6,298 nt of DNA from an uncultured Bacteroidota bacterium (GTDB lineage Bacteria > Bacteroidota > Bacteroidia > Flavobacteriales > Flavobacteriaceae): assembly GCA_903837025.1 (NCBI GenBank), contig CAILTC010000491.1:1-6298 (forward strand). The letters run 5' to 3'. This document shows, in pieces, positions 1 through 6,012 of the stretch. The notes beneath the pieces are model-generated. The model was not told the origin of the DNA and did not search any database. It saw only the letters and a program-made list of their open reading frames with translations. The number at the start of each line of letters is the position of its first letter. The first letter of the stretch is position 1. A program made the translations under genes and the position numbers.

Positions 1-29
1 GGTATTTTTTGATAATGAATTCAAAACTA

Positions 30-875
30 TTATTTCTTGCTCCATTCGTCAATACTATCTTTATTCATTTTTACATAATCTTGATTTTTAGCAATTTCAG
101 CAGCTGCAAGAGATAATTTAGCGGTTTCGATTGCTCCTTTTTTATCCCCTTGTTTGGCTTGAATCAATGATTTTAAACGGTAATAAAAGAAAGGTTTATC
201 TTTACTCATTTCTAACGCTTTATCTACATAAGATCTCGCTTTAACAATATCTCCATTCGATTGGAAAAAATATTGAGCCGATGAAAAATAATCCCCAGCC
301 GATGGCCCTGCTAATACTTTATCTATACCTGTCATGGTATTTTTTTGTGTTGGTACTTCAAATTTAACCGCTACTAAGGTTTTCTCCCAAGACATTTCTA
401 AAGAGGCAAAATTAGCATCCAAATTGCTAATTCCAATCGTAAAACTTTCAACATTTCTATCTAAATTTTCCGGTTTTACATTCGTTCTCAAGGCTACTTT
501 TGTTTCATCCCAAGTCGATGGATTTCCCCAATTATCCGTTTTAGAATAGAAAATAACGTCCCAAGTATCCGCCTTTGGAGTAGTATAAATGGCATATTTA
601 CCTTTAACTAAAGTTTTCCCATCAATAACAACATCATCACTAAAAGTGATCGTAGTATTCTCATTGGCGCCTGTTCTCCATAATTTTCCAAAAGGAACCA
701 AATCACCCATAACCGCTCTTCCTCTAGCGCTTGGCCTTGAATAATTAATTTCGACATCCGTCAAACCTACGACTTGCGTCAAAATAGATCTCGGACTCAT
801 TTGTGGCGTTTTAATCTGCGCCTCGATTGCATAATTAGCAATTGTCATTGCCAAAATGAAAATTATTTTTCTCAT
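30..875 (-). CDS. Exported DUF2911 protein with C-terminal TPR-like region
   Basis: Protein of 281 residues. Residues 1-20 (MRKIIFILAMTIANYAIEAQ) look like a Sec signal peptide, so the product is probably periplasmic or outer-membrane associated. Residues ~26-175 match what I know of the DUF2911 family: an SPRS..TQ.VGLTDVEI.YSRPS stretch, then GR.VMGDLVPFGKLWRTGAN at 52-71, then the SDDV..DGK and KGKYAIYT strands. Residues ~194-262 are helical, with spaced A/Y/L residues like two TPR hairpins. The molecular function of DUF2911 is unknown to me. The reading frame stays open to a TTG at 899, but the ATG at 875 is preferred: it begins the signal peptide directly, and a -7 promoter box (897-904) overlaps the TTG. 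It lies 58 bases beyond the HAD gene on the same strand. Family call is solid; biological role is not known. Confidence 0.9.
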   Translation of the reverse strand: MRKIIFILAMTIANYAIEAQIKTPQMSPRSILTQVVGLTDVEINYSRPSARGRAVMGDLVPFGKLWRTGANENTTITFSDDVVIDGKTLVKGKYAIYTTPKADTWDVIFYSKTDNWGNPSTWDETKVALRTNVKPENLDRNVESFTIGISNLDANFASLEMSWEKTLVAVKFEVPTQKNTMTGIDKVLAGPSAGDYFSSAQYFFQSNGDIVKARSYVDKALEMSKDKPFFYYRLKSLIQAKQGDKKGAIETAKLSLAAAEIAKNQDYVKMNKDSIDEWSKK

Positions 876-896
876 AGTAAAATATTTAGATGTTTT

Positions 897-904
897 CAAA
901 AATA
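897..904 (-). promoter_or_regulatory. Putative -7 promoter box for the DUF2911 gene
   Basis: Read on the minus strand this is TATTTTTG, a match to the Bacteroidota TAnnTTTG -7 consensus. Transcription would start near 890-893, leaving a leader of about 15-18 bases before the ATG at 875. I see no TTG (-33) at the usual spacing, so the promoter may be weak. The match is seen in the sequence; activity is inferred. Confidence 0.45.
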
Positions 905-933
905 CAAATTTGGAAGATTAAATAGGGTAATTA

Positions 934-1590
934 TTAATTAATTTGAACAACTTTCCTATAATCTAACTCATCAAAATGATTAACTACAATATCTGCTTTC
1001 GACAAATCTTGCCTTTCTGAATGTTCGCTGTTGTAACCAATACAAAAAATACCGGCAGCTTTTGCAGCTAATACTCCATTGGTACTATCTTCAATCACAA
1101 TGCAATTTTCTTTCGGTGAGATTGAGATATCAGCTGCAAATTCGAATATCGCAGGATGGGGTTTCGAATTGGGAAAATCTTCACCACTAACGATATGAGA
1201 AAAATATTGATGCAGCCCGAAACGTTTAAAAACGCGATCAATCGTTACTTTAGAAGCCGATGAAGCTACAATCAATTCAATTCCGTTGGCGTGTAAATCT
1301 TTAATTAATTTCTCAACTCCATCCAACAAAGTTAGATCTTCTTTATTGTCGAAAGCATCGTTGAATATAGCTCTTTTTCTCTGAATTAAATCCTCTACAT
1401 CTTGGTCAATTGAAAATAATTCTTTCAGTTTTTGAAAAGTATTTCGGGTAGAAAATCCCATAAATGTGGTAAACATTTCAGGAGTTACGTCTATATTTAG
1501 TTCGGTGAAATGTTGAAAATAAGCATAATGATGTACGGGTTCCGTATCTACGATTACACCATCCATATCAAAAATTACTGTTTGTATCAT
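934..1590 (-). CDS. HAD superfamily hydrolase, beta-phosphoglucomutase/phosphatase-like (subfamily IA)
   Basis: Protein of 218 residues with all four HAD motifs. Motif I is DMDGVIVD, with nucleophile D8 and acid/base D10. Motif II is the IVAS strand ending at S110. Motif III is K143 in SKPHP. Motif IV is VIEDS, with E167 and D168 as metal ligands, followed by NGVLAAKAAG. Residues ~15-85 form the helical cap typical of beta-phosphoglucomutase-like phosphatases. It is a cytoplasmic Mg-dependent phosphotransferase, probably a phosphatase or mutase on a small sugar phosphate; the substrate cannot be read from the sequence. An in-frame ATG at 1614 would add eight residues (MPKKTIPK). I chose 1590 because the family normally starts just before the first beta strand and the preceding bases are A-rich. 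It lies 45 bases after tcdA on the same strand, so it is probably co-transcribed. Confidence 0.88.
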   Translation of the reverse strand: MIQTVIFDMDGVIVDTEPVHHYAYFQHFTELNIDVTPEMFTTFMGFSTRNTFQKLKELFSIDQDVEDLIQRKRAIFNDAFDNKEDLTLLDGVEKLIKDLHANGIELIVASSASKVTIDRVFKRFGLHQYFSHIVSGEDFPNSKPHPAIFEFAADISISPKENCIVIEDSTNGVLAAKAAGIFCIGYNSEHSERQDLSKADIVVNHFDELDYRKVVQIN

Positions 1591-1635
1591 TTTAGGTATT
1601 GTTTTTTTTGGCATTTAGGATTTGGAATGCAGTTT

Positions 1636-2358
1636 TTAATTTTTAATTGATTTCAAAAGGTATCGAATCACCGTTTCAGCGGCATATAAACCAAATAATC
1701 CTGGCATATAACTATTGGTTCCGTAAAATGATTTCTTATAATTTGATCCATCCGTCATTTTTAAACTCGAATTATCTTGAATTTCCGATGAAAAAACAAC
1801 TTTCAATTTATCTATTTTTACTTCTTTCAATCGTCGTCGAATTGTTTTGGCCAAAAAGCAATTGACCGTATTGGTAATATCGGCAACCTTAACTTTAGAC
1901 GCTTCCATCTTCCCTCCTGCTCCCATTGAAGAAATGATTTTCACCCTTTTTCGTTTGGCGGCAATAATCAAATTTAGTTTTGGAGTAATGCTGTCAATGC
2001 AATCCAAGACATAATCAAATTCTTCTGTAACCACTTCGAAAGCGCGTTCTGGCGAAAGAAATTCTCTAATTCTGGTGAGTTTCAATTCGGGATTAATATC
2101 CATCAATCGATCTCCAACAACAGTTACTTTTGGCTGGCCAATTGTCGAATGCAAAGCAGGTAATTGTCGGTTAATGTTGGTGATATCAACAATATCTCCA
2201 TCAACAATAGTCATTGATCCTACTCCAGCTCTAGCCAAAAATTCGGCTGCAAAAGAACCTACACCACCAAGTCCTACGACTAAAATATTGGCGTCTTTTA
2301 ATTTCTGTAATCCTTTGGCTTTAAATAAAAGTTCCGCTCTTTCTGTCCATTCTCCCAT
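1636..2358 (-). CDS. tcdA: tRNA threonylcarbamoyladenosine dehydratase TcdA (E1/ThiF-like)
   Basis: Protein of 240 residues in the ThiF/MoeB/E1 ATP-binding fold. It aligns by eye with E. coli TcdA (YgdL/CsdL): an N-terminal RAELLF..KGL..L.DA segment, the nucleotide loop GLGGVGS at 29-35, VDGD around 52-55, the TNINRQ block at 60-65, the DCIDS strand at 119-123, and the SSMGAGGK block at 143-150 that marks this subfamily. It lacks the CxxC zinc pairs of MoeB/ThiF. TcdA uses ATP to dehydrate t6A37 into cyclic t6A in ANN-decoding tRNAs. It is slightly shorter than the E. coli protein (about 268 residues), mainly in the C-terminal part. It starts 26 bases after the TatD gene. No sulfur-transfer partner gene (csdA/csdE) is in the window. 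Family call is strong; ct6A activity follows from homology. Confidence 0.92.
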   Translation of the reverse strand: MGEWTERAELLFKAKGLQKLKDANILVVGLGGVGSFAAEFLARAGVGSMTIVDGDIVDITNINRQLPALHSTIGQPKVTVVGDRLMDINPELKLTRIREFLSPERAFEVVTEEFDYVLDCIDSITPKLNLIIAAKRKRVKIISSMGAGGKMEASKVKVADITNTVNCFLAKTIRRRLKEVKIDKLKVVFSSEIQDNSSLKMTDGSNYKKSFYGTNSYMPGLFGLYAAETVIRYLLKSIKN

Positions 2359-2367
2359 AGTTATTTC

Positions 2368-2391
2368 GTTTCAAGTTTTATGTTTCAAGTT
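2368..2391. repeat. Short direct repeat GTTTCAAGTT x2
   Basis: The 10-base word GTTTCAAGTT occurs at 2368-2377 and again at 2382-2391, a 14-base period. It fills the junction between the TatD and tcdA genes, and the right copy contains the TatD stop codon and last codon. Short decayed tandem words of this kind are common in flavobacterial intergenic DNA as far as I recall. No function is claimed. Confidence 0.6.
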
Positions 2392-3047
2392 CCTAAAAAT
2401 CTGAAATCAAAAACTGTTTTATAATTTACATTTATAATATCTTGTAATTCTATCAAATCTAATCCTTTATACTTCGCCGCCAATGCGTAAACTTCTCGAA
2501 TTCCTTCCTCAATGGTATCGGTTTCTAAGAAAAATCGATCGTTTGGAATACTTTTAAAAACCGATTCTAATTCCGGATTTCGCAATAAATATTTTCCAAA
2601 CGAAATATAAAATCCGGCATCTATCAATTGTTTTGCCACTTGTTCGTTTTTCGAAAATCCATGAATAAGCATGGGAACGGTAATATTTAATCTTTTCTTG
2701 ATTTCAATAATCTCCTGAAAAGCGGCAACGCAATGAATTACAACTGGTTTATTCTGTTTTTGGGCCAAAGCCAATTGTTTTTCGAAAACGATTTGTTGTA
2801 AATCAAACGGGATTTCGATGCGTTTATCGAGTCCACATTCTCCAACTGCACGACAGTTTTCATCTTGTAATTTGCTTTCTATTATTGCTAAATCGGCCCC
2901 TATTCGATCTTCAACAATAAACCAAGGATGAATCCCTATGGAATAAAATGGAATCTCCGCATCAAATTCCTGTGGATATTGATTGACCAATTCTAATACC
3001 TGCGGTTGATTTGTAAATTTATGTGTATGTAAATTGAAGAATTGCAT
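2385..3047 (-). CDS. TatD family metal-dependent hydrolase (short Bacteroidota form)
   Basis: Protein of 220 residues, an amidohydrolase-type TIM barrel. Metal-ligand motifs are visible in order: LHTHK (H7, H9), GIHPW at 38-42, VGECGLD with E70, VIHC with H105, LIHGFS with H129, and FLETD with D177. Known TatD proteins are metal-dependent deoxyribonucleases; some relatives act on D-aminoacyl-tRNA, so the exact substrate here is open. It is shorter than the ~260 residues of E. coli TatD, mostly in the loops after the first two motifs, and the usual RDA after the IH strand is VAA. The start ATG overlaps the stop of the upstream DUF1684 gene by one base (TAATG), which suggests translational coupling. 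The last residues (FLGT) and stop lie in a short tandem repeat. Confidence 0.9.
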   Translation of the reverse strand: MQFFNLHTHKFTNQPQVLELVNQYPQEFDAEIPFYSIGIHPWFIVEDRIGADLAIIESKLQDENCRAVGECGLDKRIEIPFDLQQIVFEKQLALAQKQNKPVVIHCVAAFQEIIEIKKRLNITVPMLIHGFSKNEQVAKQLIDAGFYISFGKYLLRNPELESVFKSIPNDRFFLETDTIEEGIREVYALAAKYKGLDLIELQDIINVNYKTVFDFRFLGT

Positions 3048-3649
3048 TAGTTGTGAAATTTCTTTACGCCAGCATTTATTTCAATAGCTAAATTATTTTC
3101 TAATGGAACTTTCGGACAGGAATAGCGATGGCTATAGGCGCAATACGGATTGTATGATGTATTGAAATCAATAGCAATTGTGTCTCCTTTTGGAATCTTC
3201 AAATCAATATATTTTCCGCCAATGTAACTTTCTTTTCCCGAAGTTAAATCCGAAAATGGCAAAAACAAATAGTCCTTAAATCCTTCTTTTTTTGCCAATT
3301 CAATATTTCTATACACATTCAATTGAAAAGATTTACCGTCTATAGAAAAGGATATTTCGCCATATTTTACATACATTGGTTTTCTATCGGTTGACGTTTT
3401 CATCTGAAAAGGCTTTTCTTTTTCGGTTCTGACAAATTTAGCATTCACAAAGAATTTTTCGTTTATAGGATAAAAATCTAATGTTTTAAATAAAGCTAAA
3501 TCTTCTGGATCTAAAGGACTTTTTTGGGCATCAGCATATTCTGCATTTAATTCCTTTTGGAATTTTTCTACAGCACTACTATCAAATTTTTCTTGGCCAA
3601 AACCAAGATTTAATAGTATCAAAAAAAACATAATTAGAAATGTTCGCAT
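3047..3649 (-). CDS. Exported DUF1684 domain protein
   Basis: Protein of 200 residues. A hydrophobic N-terminus (MRTFLIMFFLILLNLGFGQ) reads as a signal peptide, so the protein is probably exported. The rest matches the DUF1684 family: LFLPFSDLTSGKESYIGGKY at ~127-147, the LKIPKGDTIAIDFN strand, then the signature NPYCAYS at 167-173 followed by CP at 178-179, VPLEN and INAGVK near the C-terminus. C170 and C178 are the two family cysteines. The function of DUF1684 is unknown to me. An upstream in-frame extension to 3667 would add MFKIIN, but the ATG at 3649 begins the signal peptide and sits just below a promoter box. It is the first gene of the leftward operon and overlaps TatD by one base. 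Confidence 0.88.
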   Translation of the reverse strand: MRTFLIMFFLILLNLGFGQEKFDSSAVEKFQKELNAEYADAQKSPLDPEDLALFKTLDFYPINEKFFVNAKFVRTEKEKPFQMKTSTDRKPMYVKYGEISFSIDGKSFQLNVYRNIELAKKEGFKDYLFLPFSDLTSGKESYIGGKYIDLKIPKGDTIAIDFNTSYNPYCAYSHRYSCPKVPLENNLAIEINAGVKKFHN

Positions 3650-3664
3650 ATTTATAATTTTAAA

Positions 3665-3700
3665 CAAAAATAGATTAAAAGTTATAAAGCCACAAAGTTA
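3665..3700 (-). promoter_or_regulatory. Promoter(s) of the DUF1684-TatD-tcdA-HAD operon
   Basis: Two minus-strand matches to the TAnnTTTG -7 box are present: TATTTTTG (3665-3672) and TAACTTTG (3693-3700). For the first, a TTG on the minus strand (3693-3695) lies 20 bases upstream, a good -33 partner. For the second, TTG (3722-3724) lies 21 bases upstream. The first would give a leader of only ~10 bases before the ATG at 3649, the second ~40 bases. I cannot tell which one is used. Note that the -33 of the first falls inside the -7 of the second. Confidence 0.5.
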
Positions 3701-3781
3701 ATATTTATAGTTACTGCATTTCAAATCAAAAAGGTTTTAAAAATAATCTAGATCCTTAAAAAAATTGACATTTATAATTCA

Positions 3782-3837
3782 AACTTAAAACTTAGTTAAA
3801 TAACTATAAATATAGTTTTATAACTAAAAATATAGTT
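3782..3837. promoter_or_regulatory. Phased inverted-repeat operators, probable BlaI-type repressor sites
   Basis: Three 16-base sites lie exactly 20 bases apart. The 3802-3817 site is a perfect inverted repeat (AACTATA-AA-TATAGTT). The 3822-3837 site differs by one base in the left arm (AACTAAA-AA-TATAGTT). The 3782-3797 site is degraded but keeps the AACT...AGTT ends. The two better copies sit in a 20-base tandem unit (3801-3820 and 3821-3840) with 18 of 20 bases identical. BlaI/MecI dimers are known to bind palindromes with ACTA/TAGT-type half sites, so these are the likely autoregulatory operators of the gene at 3864. The spacing of about two helical turns puts all three on one DNA face. 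Confidence 0.75.
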
Positions 3838-3838
3838 G

Positions 3839-3846
3839 TAAGTTTG
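3839..3846 (+). promoter_or_regulatory. -7 promoter box of the BlaI-M56 operon
   Basis: TAAGTTTG is a full match to the Bacteroidota TAnnTTTG -7 consensus. It begins two bases after the last operator palindrome. No clear TTG is seen at -33, where the operator array lies. Transcription would start near 3850-3853, so the leader before the ATG at 3864 is only about 11-14 bases. The overlap with the operator explains how a bound repressor would block the promoter. Confidence 0.6.
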
Positions 3847-3863
3847 TTTCAAATTATACAACG

Positions 3864-4223
3864 ATGCAAAAACTCACTAACAAAGAAGAAGAAATCATGC
3901 AAATTTTATGGAAGCTAAAAAAGGCTTTTGTAAAGGAAGTTATGACTGAAATCACCCAAGACCAACCTCATTATAATACGCTATCGACCATTATTAGAAA
4001 CCTAGAAGAAAAAGGTTTTGTATCGCACAACGCTTTTGGGAATACCCATCAATATTTTCCTGTCGTAAAGATCGAAGACTACAGAAAGCGATTTATGAAA
4101 ACGGCAATTGACACTTATTTTGATAGTTCTTATAAAAATATGGTATCCTTTTTCGCCAAGGAAGAAAAGATTTCAGCCGAAGAATTACGAGAAATTTTAG
4201 CCATGATTGAGAAAAAGCAATAG
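3864..4223 (+). CDS. BlaI/MecI/CopY family transcriptional repressor
   Basis: Protein of 119 residues, usual length for the family. Residues 1-75 form the winged helix: LTNKEEEIMQILWKL opening, the VKEVMTEI helix, a recognition helix in HYNTLSTIIRNLEEKGFV (36-53), and the wing GNTHQYFPVV. Residues ~76-119 are the helical dimerisation part, ending EELREILAMIEKKQ. In the Bla/Mec systems the repressor is inactivated by proteolysis near this region after the M56 partner is triggered; that mechanism is inferred here. The M56 gene follows with one base between stop and start, so the pair is co-transcribed and probably coupled. The palindromes upstream are its likely operators. No beta-lactamase or other obvious target gene lies nearby. 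Confidence 0.93.
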   Translation: MQKLTNKEEEIMQILWKLKKAFVKEVMTEITQDQPHYNTLSTIIRNLEEKGFVSHNAFGNTHQYFPVVKIEDYRKRFMKTAIDTYFDSSYKNMVSFFAKEEKISAEELREILAMIEKKQ

Positions 4224-4224
4224 T

Positions 4225-5787
4225 ATGGAAACGCTATTCATTTACCTCGCAAAATCAAGTGGATTAATCGGAATGTTTTATTTGGCTTACTTTCTTTTGT
4301 TACGAAAAGAAACCTTTTTTAATAGCAATCGCTGGTTTTTATTATCGGGAATAATTACCTCGGTTTTATTACCAATGATAGTTTTTACAAAAATCGTTTG
4401 GATTGACCCCTCAATAAATTCTTTGGATTGGTCGAAAATTCCGGTGACAACTCCTATTACAAATACTTTTGAAATCAATTGGTATTTTGTTTTTGGAATC
4501 ATTTACGGGACAGGAGTAGTCATTTTTATGCTAAAATTCGCAATTGATTTATATAGTTTATCCAAGGTTTTAAGAGGAAAAGCTATCCATCTACAAGCCG
4601 ATTTCAAACTTATTGATATAACCGAAAATATTTCTCCTTTTTCCTATTTTAATTATATCGTTTATAACTCATCACTATACAGCGATACCGAATTAGAAAA
4701 TATAATCGAACATGAAAAAGTTCACAGCATGCAGAATCACACCGCTGATGTTTTGATTTCAAGAGTATTTTGTATTGTTTTCTGGTTCAATCCGTTGATG
4801 TGGTTCTATAAAAAAGCGATGATTCAAAATCTGGAATTCATTGCTGACAATGGAGCTATAAAAAATTTAGCCGACAAAAAAGCATATCAATTGACGCTTT
4901 TAAAAATAACAACGCACGAAAATTGTGTAGCCATTTCCAATCATTTTTATCAATCATTAATCAAAAAACGAATCGTTATGTTAAACAAAAAACAATCAAA
5001 CAAAAGAAATTCTTGGAAGTATGCAGTAGTACTTCCGTTATTAGGGGCGTTTATATTCCTATTTCAGGTGAAAATTGTCGCACAGGAAAAAGCTGCTACA
5101 AAACAAGAAACAGAAGCAAAGTCAGAGCCTATTGACTTAACTAAATTGAAAATTGAAAAAGATTTAACCGCTTTATCAAAAGGGAAAGAAATTTACATCA
5201 ATGGCGAAAAATCAAGCCAAGAAGAATTAGATAAATTAAATCCTAATGAAATTGAAAAAATAGATATTGCTAAAGTAAACAACAAAGAAGCTATTCTGAT
5301 TACTCCTAAACAGTTAATCAAACCTGTTAAAATAACAGACAAAGACATTTACATAGATGGCGTAAAATCAACTAATGAAGAGTTTTCGAAATTAGACCAA
5401 AAAACTATAGACAAAGTGGATGTTGATACTTTTGAAAATACAGTTAGAATAACAACCAAAACATTTAATAAATCTGTGGATAATAATGATGTAATACTTC
5501 CACCAACGCCGCCAACACCACCAACCTTTAATACAAAAGCGCCAATAGCACCAAAACCACCTAAAGTTCCAAAAGGTGACCCGATACATGGAGATAAAAA
5601 GGCATGGAAGGATTTTGATTACAAAATGGAAGAGTATGATAAGAAGATGGAAATATTTGACAAAAAAATGGAAGAATTCGACAAGCAAATGGAGCCTTTT
5701 AATGCAGAAATGGAAGTTTTTGACAAAAAAATGAAAATCTTCGAGCAACAAATGGAAGAATACCAATCTAAAATGAATATAAAATAG
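4225..5787 (+). CDS. M56 family (BlaR1-type) membrane metallopeptidase with repeat/coiled-coil tail
   Basis: Protein of 520 residues. Hydrophobic segments lie at ~11-27, ~37-58 and ~86-109, and a last one at ~266-287 (YAVVLPLLGAFIFLF). The zinc peptidase signature is HEKVH at 163-167 with E204 and D208 (EFIAD) as the downstream ligand motif; SPFSYFNYIVY (137-147) is also typical of M56. The tail after the last membrane segment should be periplasmic. It holds two similar modules (321-363 and 373-416, sharing K-[ED]-I-Y-I-[ND]-G and KxDV/KIDI), a proline-rich linker (426-453, PPTPPTPPT) and a heptad coiled coil (461-520). It has no penicillin-binding sensor domain, so the inducer is unlikely to be read as in BlaR1. 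The ATG at 4225 is one base after the repressor stop; an in-frame TTG at 4207 inside the repressor gene is less likely. Probable role: sense an envelope signal and relieve the upstream repressor. Confidence 0.9.
   Translation: METLFIYLAKSSGLIGMFYLAYFLLLRKETFFNSNRWFLLSGIITSVLLPMIVFTKIVWIDPSINSLDWSKIPVTTPITNTFEINWYFVFGIIYGTGVVIFMLKFAIDLYSLSKVLRGKAIHLQADFKLIDITENISPFSYFNYIVYNSSLYSDTELENIIEHEKVHSMQNHTADVLISRVFCIVFWFNPLMWFYKKAMIQNLEFIADNGAIKNLADKKAYQLTLLKITTHENCVAISNHFYQSLIKKRIVMLNKKQSNKRNSWKYAVVLPLLGAFIFLFQVKIVAQEKAATKQETEAKSEPIDLTKLKIEKDLTALSKGKEIYINGEKSSQEELDKLNPNEIEKIDIAKVNNKEAILITPKQLIKPVKITDKDIYIDGVKSTNEEFSKLDQKTIDKVDVDTFENTVRITTKTFNKSVDNNDVILPPTPPTPPTFNTKAPIAPKPPKVPKGDPIHGDKKAWKDFDYKMEEYDKKMEIFDKKMEEFDKQMEPFNAEMEVFDKKMKIFEQQMEEYQSKMNIK
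5185..5472 (+). repeat. Two diverged copies of a ~44-residue module in the M56 tail
   Basis: Residues 321-363 (starting KEIYINGEKSS) and 373-416 (starting KDIYIDGVKST) align without gaps for about 35 residues. Shared features are a D/E-I-Y-I-[ND]-G strand, a KS start of a helix, EE, K-L, a second I-[ED]-K-[IV]-D strand pair, and a closing ITxK. The offset is 52 residues. The pattern of a DG turn followed by L.P..I..I.V is reminiscent of TonB-receptor plug segments seen in Bacteroidota proteins; this resemblance is my impression, not a search result. Confidence 0.65.
5605..5784 (+). repeat. Heptad coiled-coil repeat encoded by 21-base units
   Basis: Met recurs at exactly every seventh residue: 468, 475, 482, 489, 496, 503, 510 and 517. 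Phe or Tyr comes three residues later in each of the first seven units, and the rest are mostly E, K, D and Q. The register continues back to W461 and F464. Met and Phe/Tyr thus fill the a and d core positions of a charged coiled coil running to the C-terminus. At the DNA level this is a 21-base imperfect repeat built on ATGGAA...GACAAA. Confidence 0.85.
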
Positions 5788-5810
5788 AGATGCAACTATT
5801 TTTAAAACCC

Positions 5811-5845
5811 AAAAAGACGGTCACTAATCAAGACCGTCTTTTTTT
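5811..5845 (+). terminator. Intrinsic terminator of the BlaI-M56 operon
   Basis: A GACGGTC/GACCGTC stem of 7 bp, extended by A-T pairs (5811-5815 with 5839-5843), closes a 9-base loop (5823-5831). Seven T residues follow (5839-5845). The structure begins 23 bases after the M56 stop codon. Confidence 0.9.
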
Positions 5846-5846
5846 A

Positions 5847-5854
5847 TATCTTTG
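5847..5854 (+). promoter_or_regulatory. Putative -7 box for the small ORF
   Basis: TATCTTTG matches TAnnTTTG and lies two bases after the terminator T-tract. A start near 5859 would give a leader of ~10 bases before the ATG at 5869. The -33 region falls in the terminator loop and has no TTG. Confidence 0.5.
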
Positions 5855-5868
5855 AAAAAAAATTACCT

Positions 5869-6012
5869 ATGTTCAAAATTCTAGCAAAATTAAACAAGCT
5901 TCTACTTCCTAGTTTTACAAAAAACGGCTTGGATATCACCAAAGCTAAGAAATGGCAAATGGCAATCATTAGCTATAGATATTACGTAACTACAAGAGCA
6001 TTAGATTGTTGA
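5869..6012 (+). CDS. Small basic protein of 47 residues, function unknown
   Basis: ATG at 5869 and TGA at 6010-6012. The product is rich in Lys and Arg (7 K, 2 R against 2 D). It has an N-terminal helix-like segment (MFKILAKLNKLLLPSFTK), then LDITKAKKWQMAIISYRYYV and an ALDC end. It looks like a real gene for three reasons: a -7 box sits at the expected distance, the composition is non-random, and it is isolated between a terminator and a tRNA. I have a weak memory of conserved ~47-50 residue proteins of this type in Flavobacteriaceae, some carrying a transferred SsrA-binding name. The sequence shows no SmpB motif and is far shorter than SmpB (~150 residues), so I would not use that name. It could be membrane- or RNA-associated given its charge, but this is a guess. 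Confidence 0.7.
   Translation: MFKILAKLNKLLLPSFTKNGLDITKAKKWQMAIISYRYYVTTRALDC

Noticed and set aside
2075..2404. 109-codon plus-strand frame antisense to tcdA
   Set aside because: It lies across a well-supported gene, has no promoter box that I see, and resembles no family I know.
3782..3840. CRISPR-like array
   Set aside because: The 20-base units are contiguous, without spacers, and are palindromic operator sites in front of a repressor gene.
4207..4224. TTG start giving a six-residue N-terminal extension of the M56 protein
   Set aside because: The TTG lies inside the repressor gene. The ATG at 4225, one base after the repressor stop, begins the normal hydrophobic N-terminus.
5392..5766. 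124-codon open frame on the minus strand inside the M56 gene
   Set aside because: It is the antisense image of the 21-base heptad repeat and Pro-rich DNA. The protein is a Phe/His/Trp-rich low-complexity string, and the plus-strand gene is clearly real.
4225..5787. True beta-lactam sensor BlaR1
   Set aside because: The peptidase half matches M56, but the tail has no penicillin-binding domain or SxxK-type active site in a suitable context, and no beta-lactamase gene is nearby.
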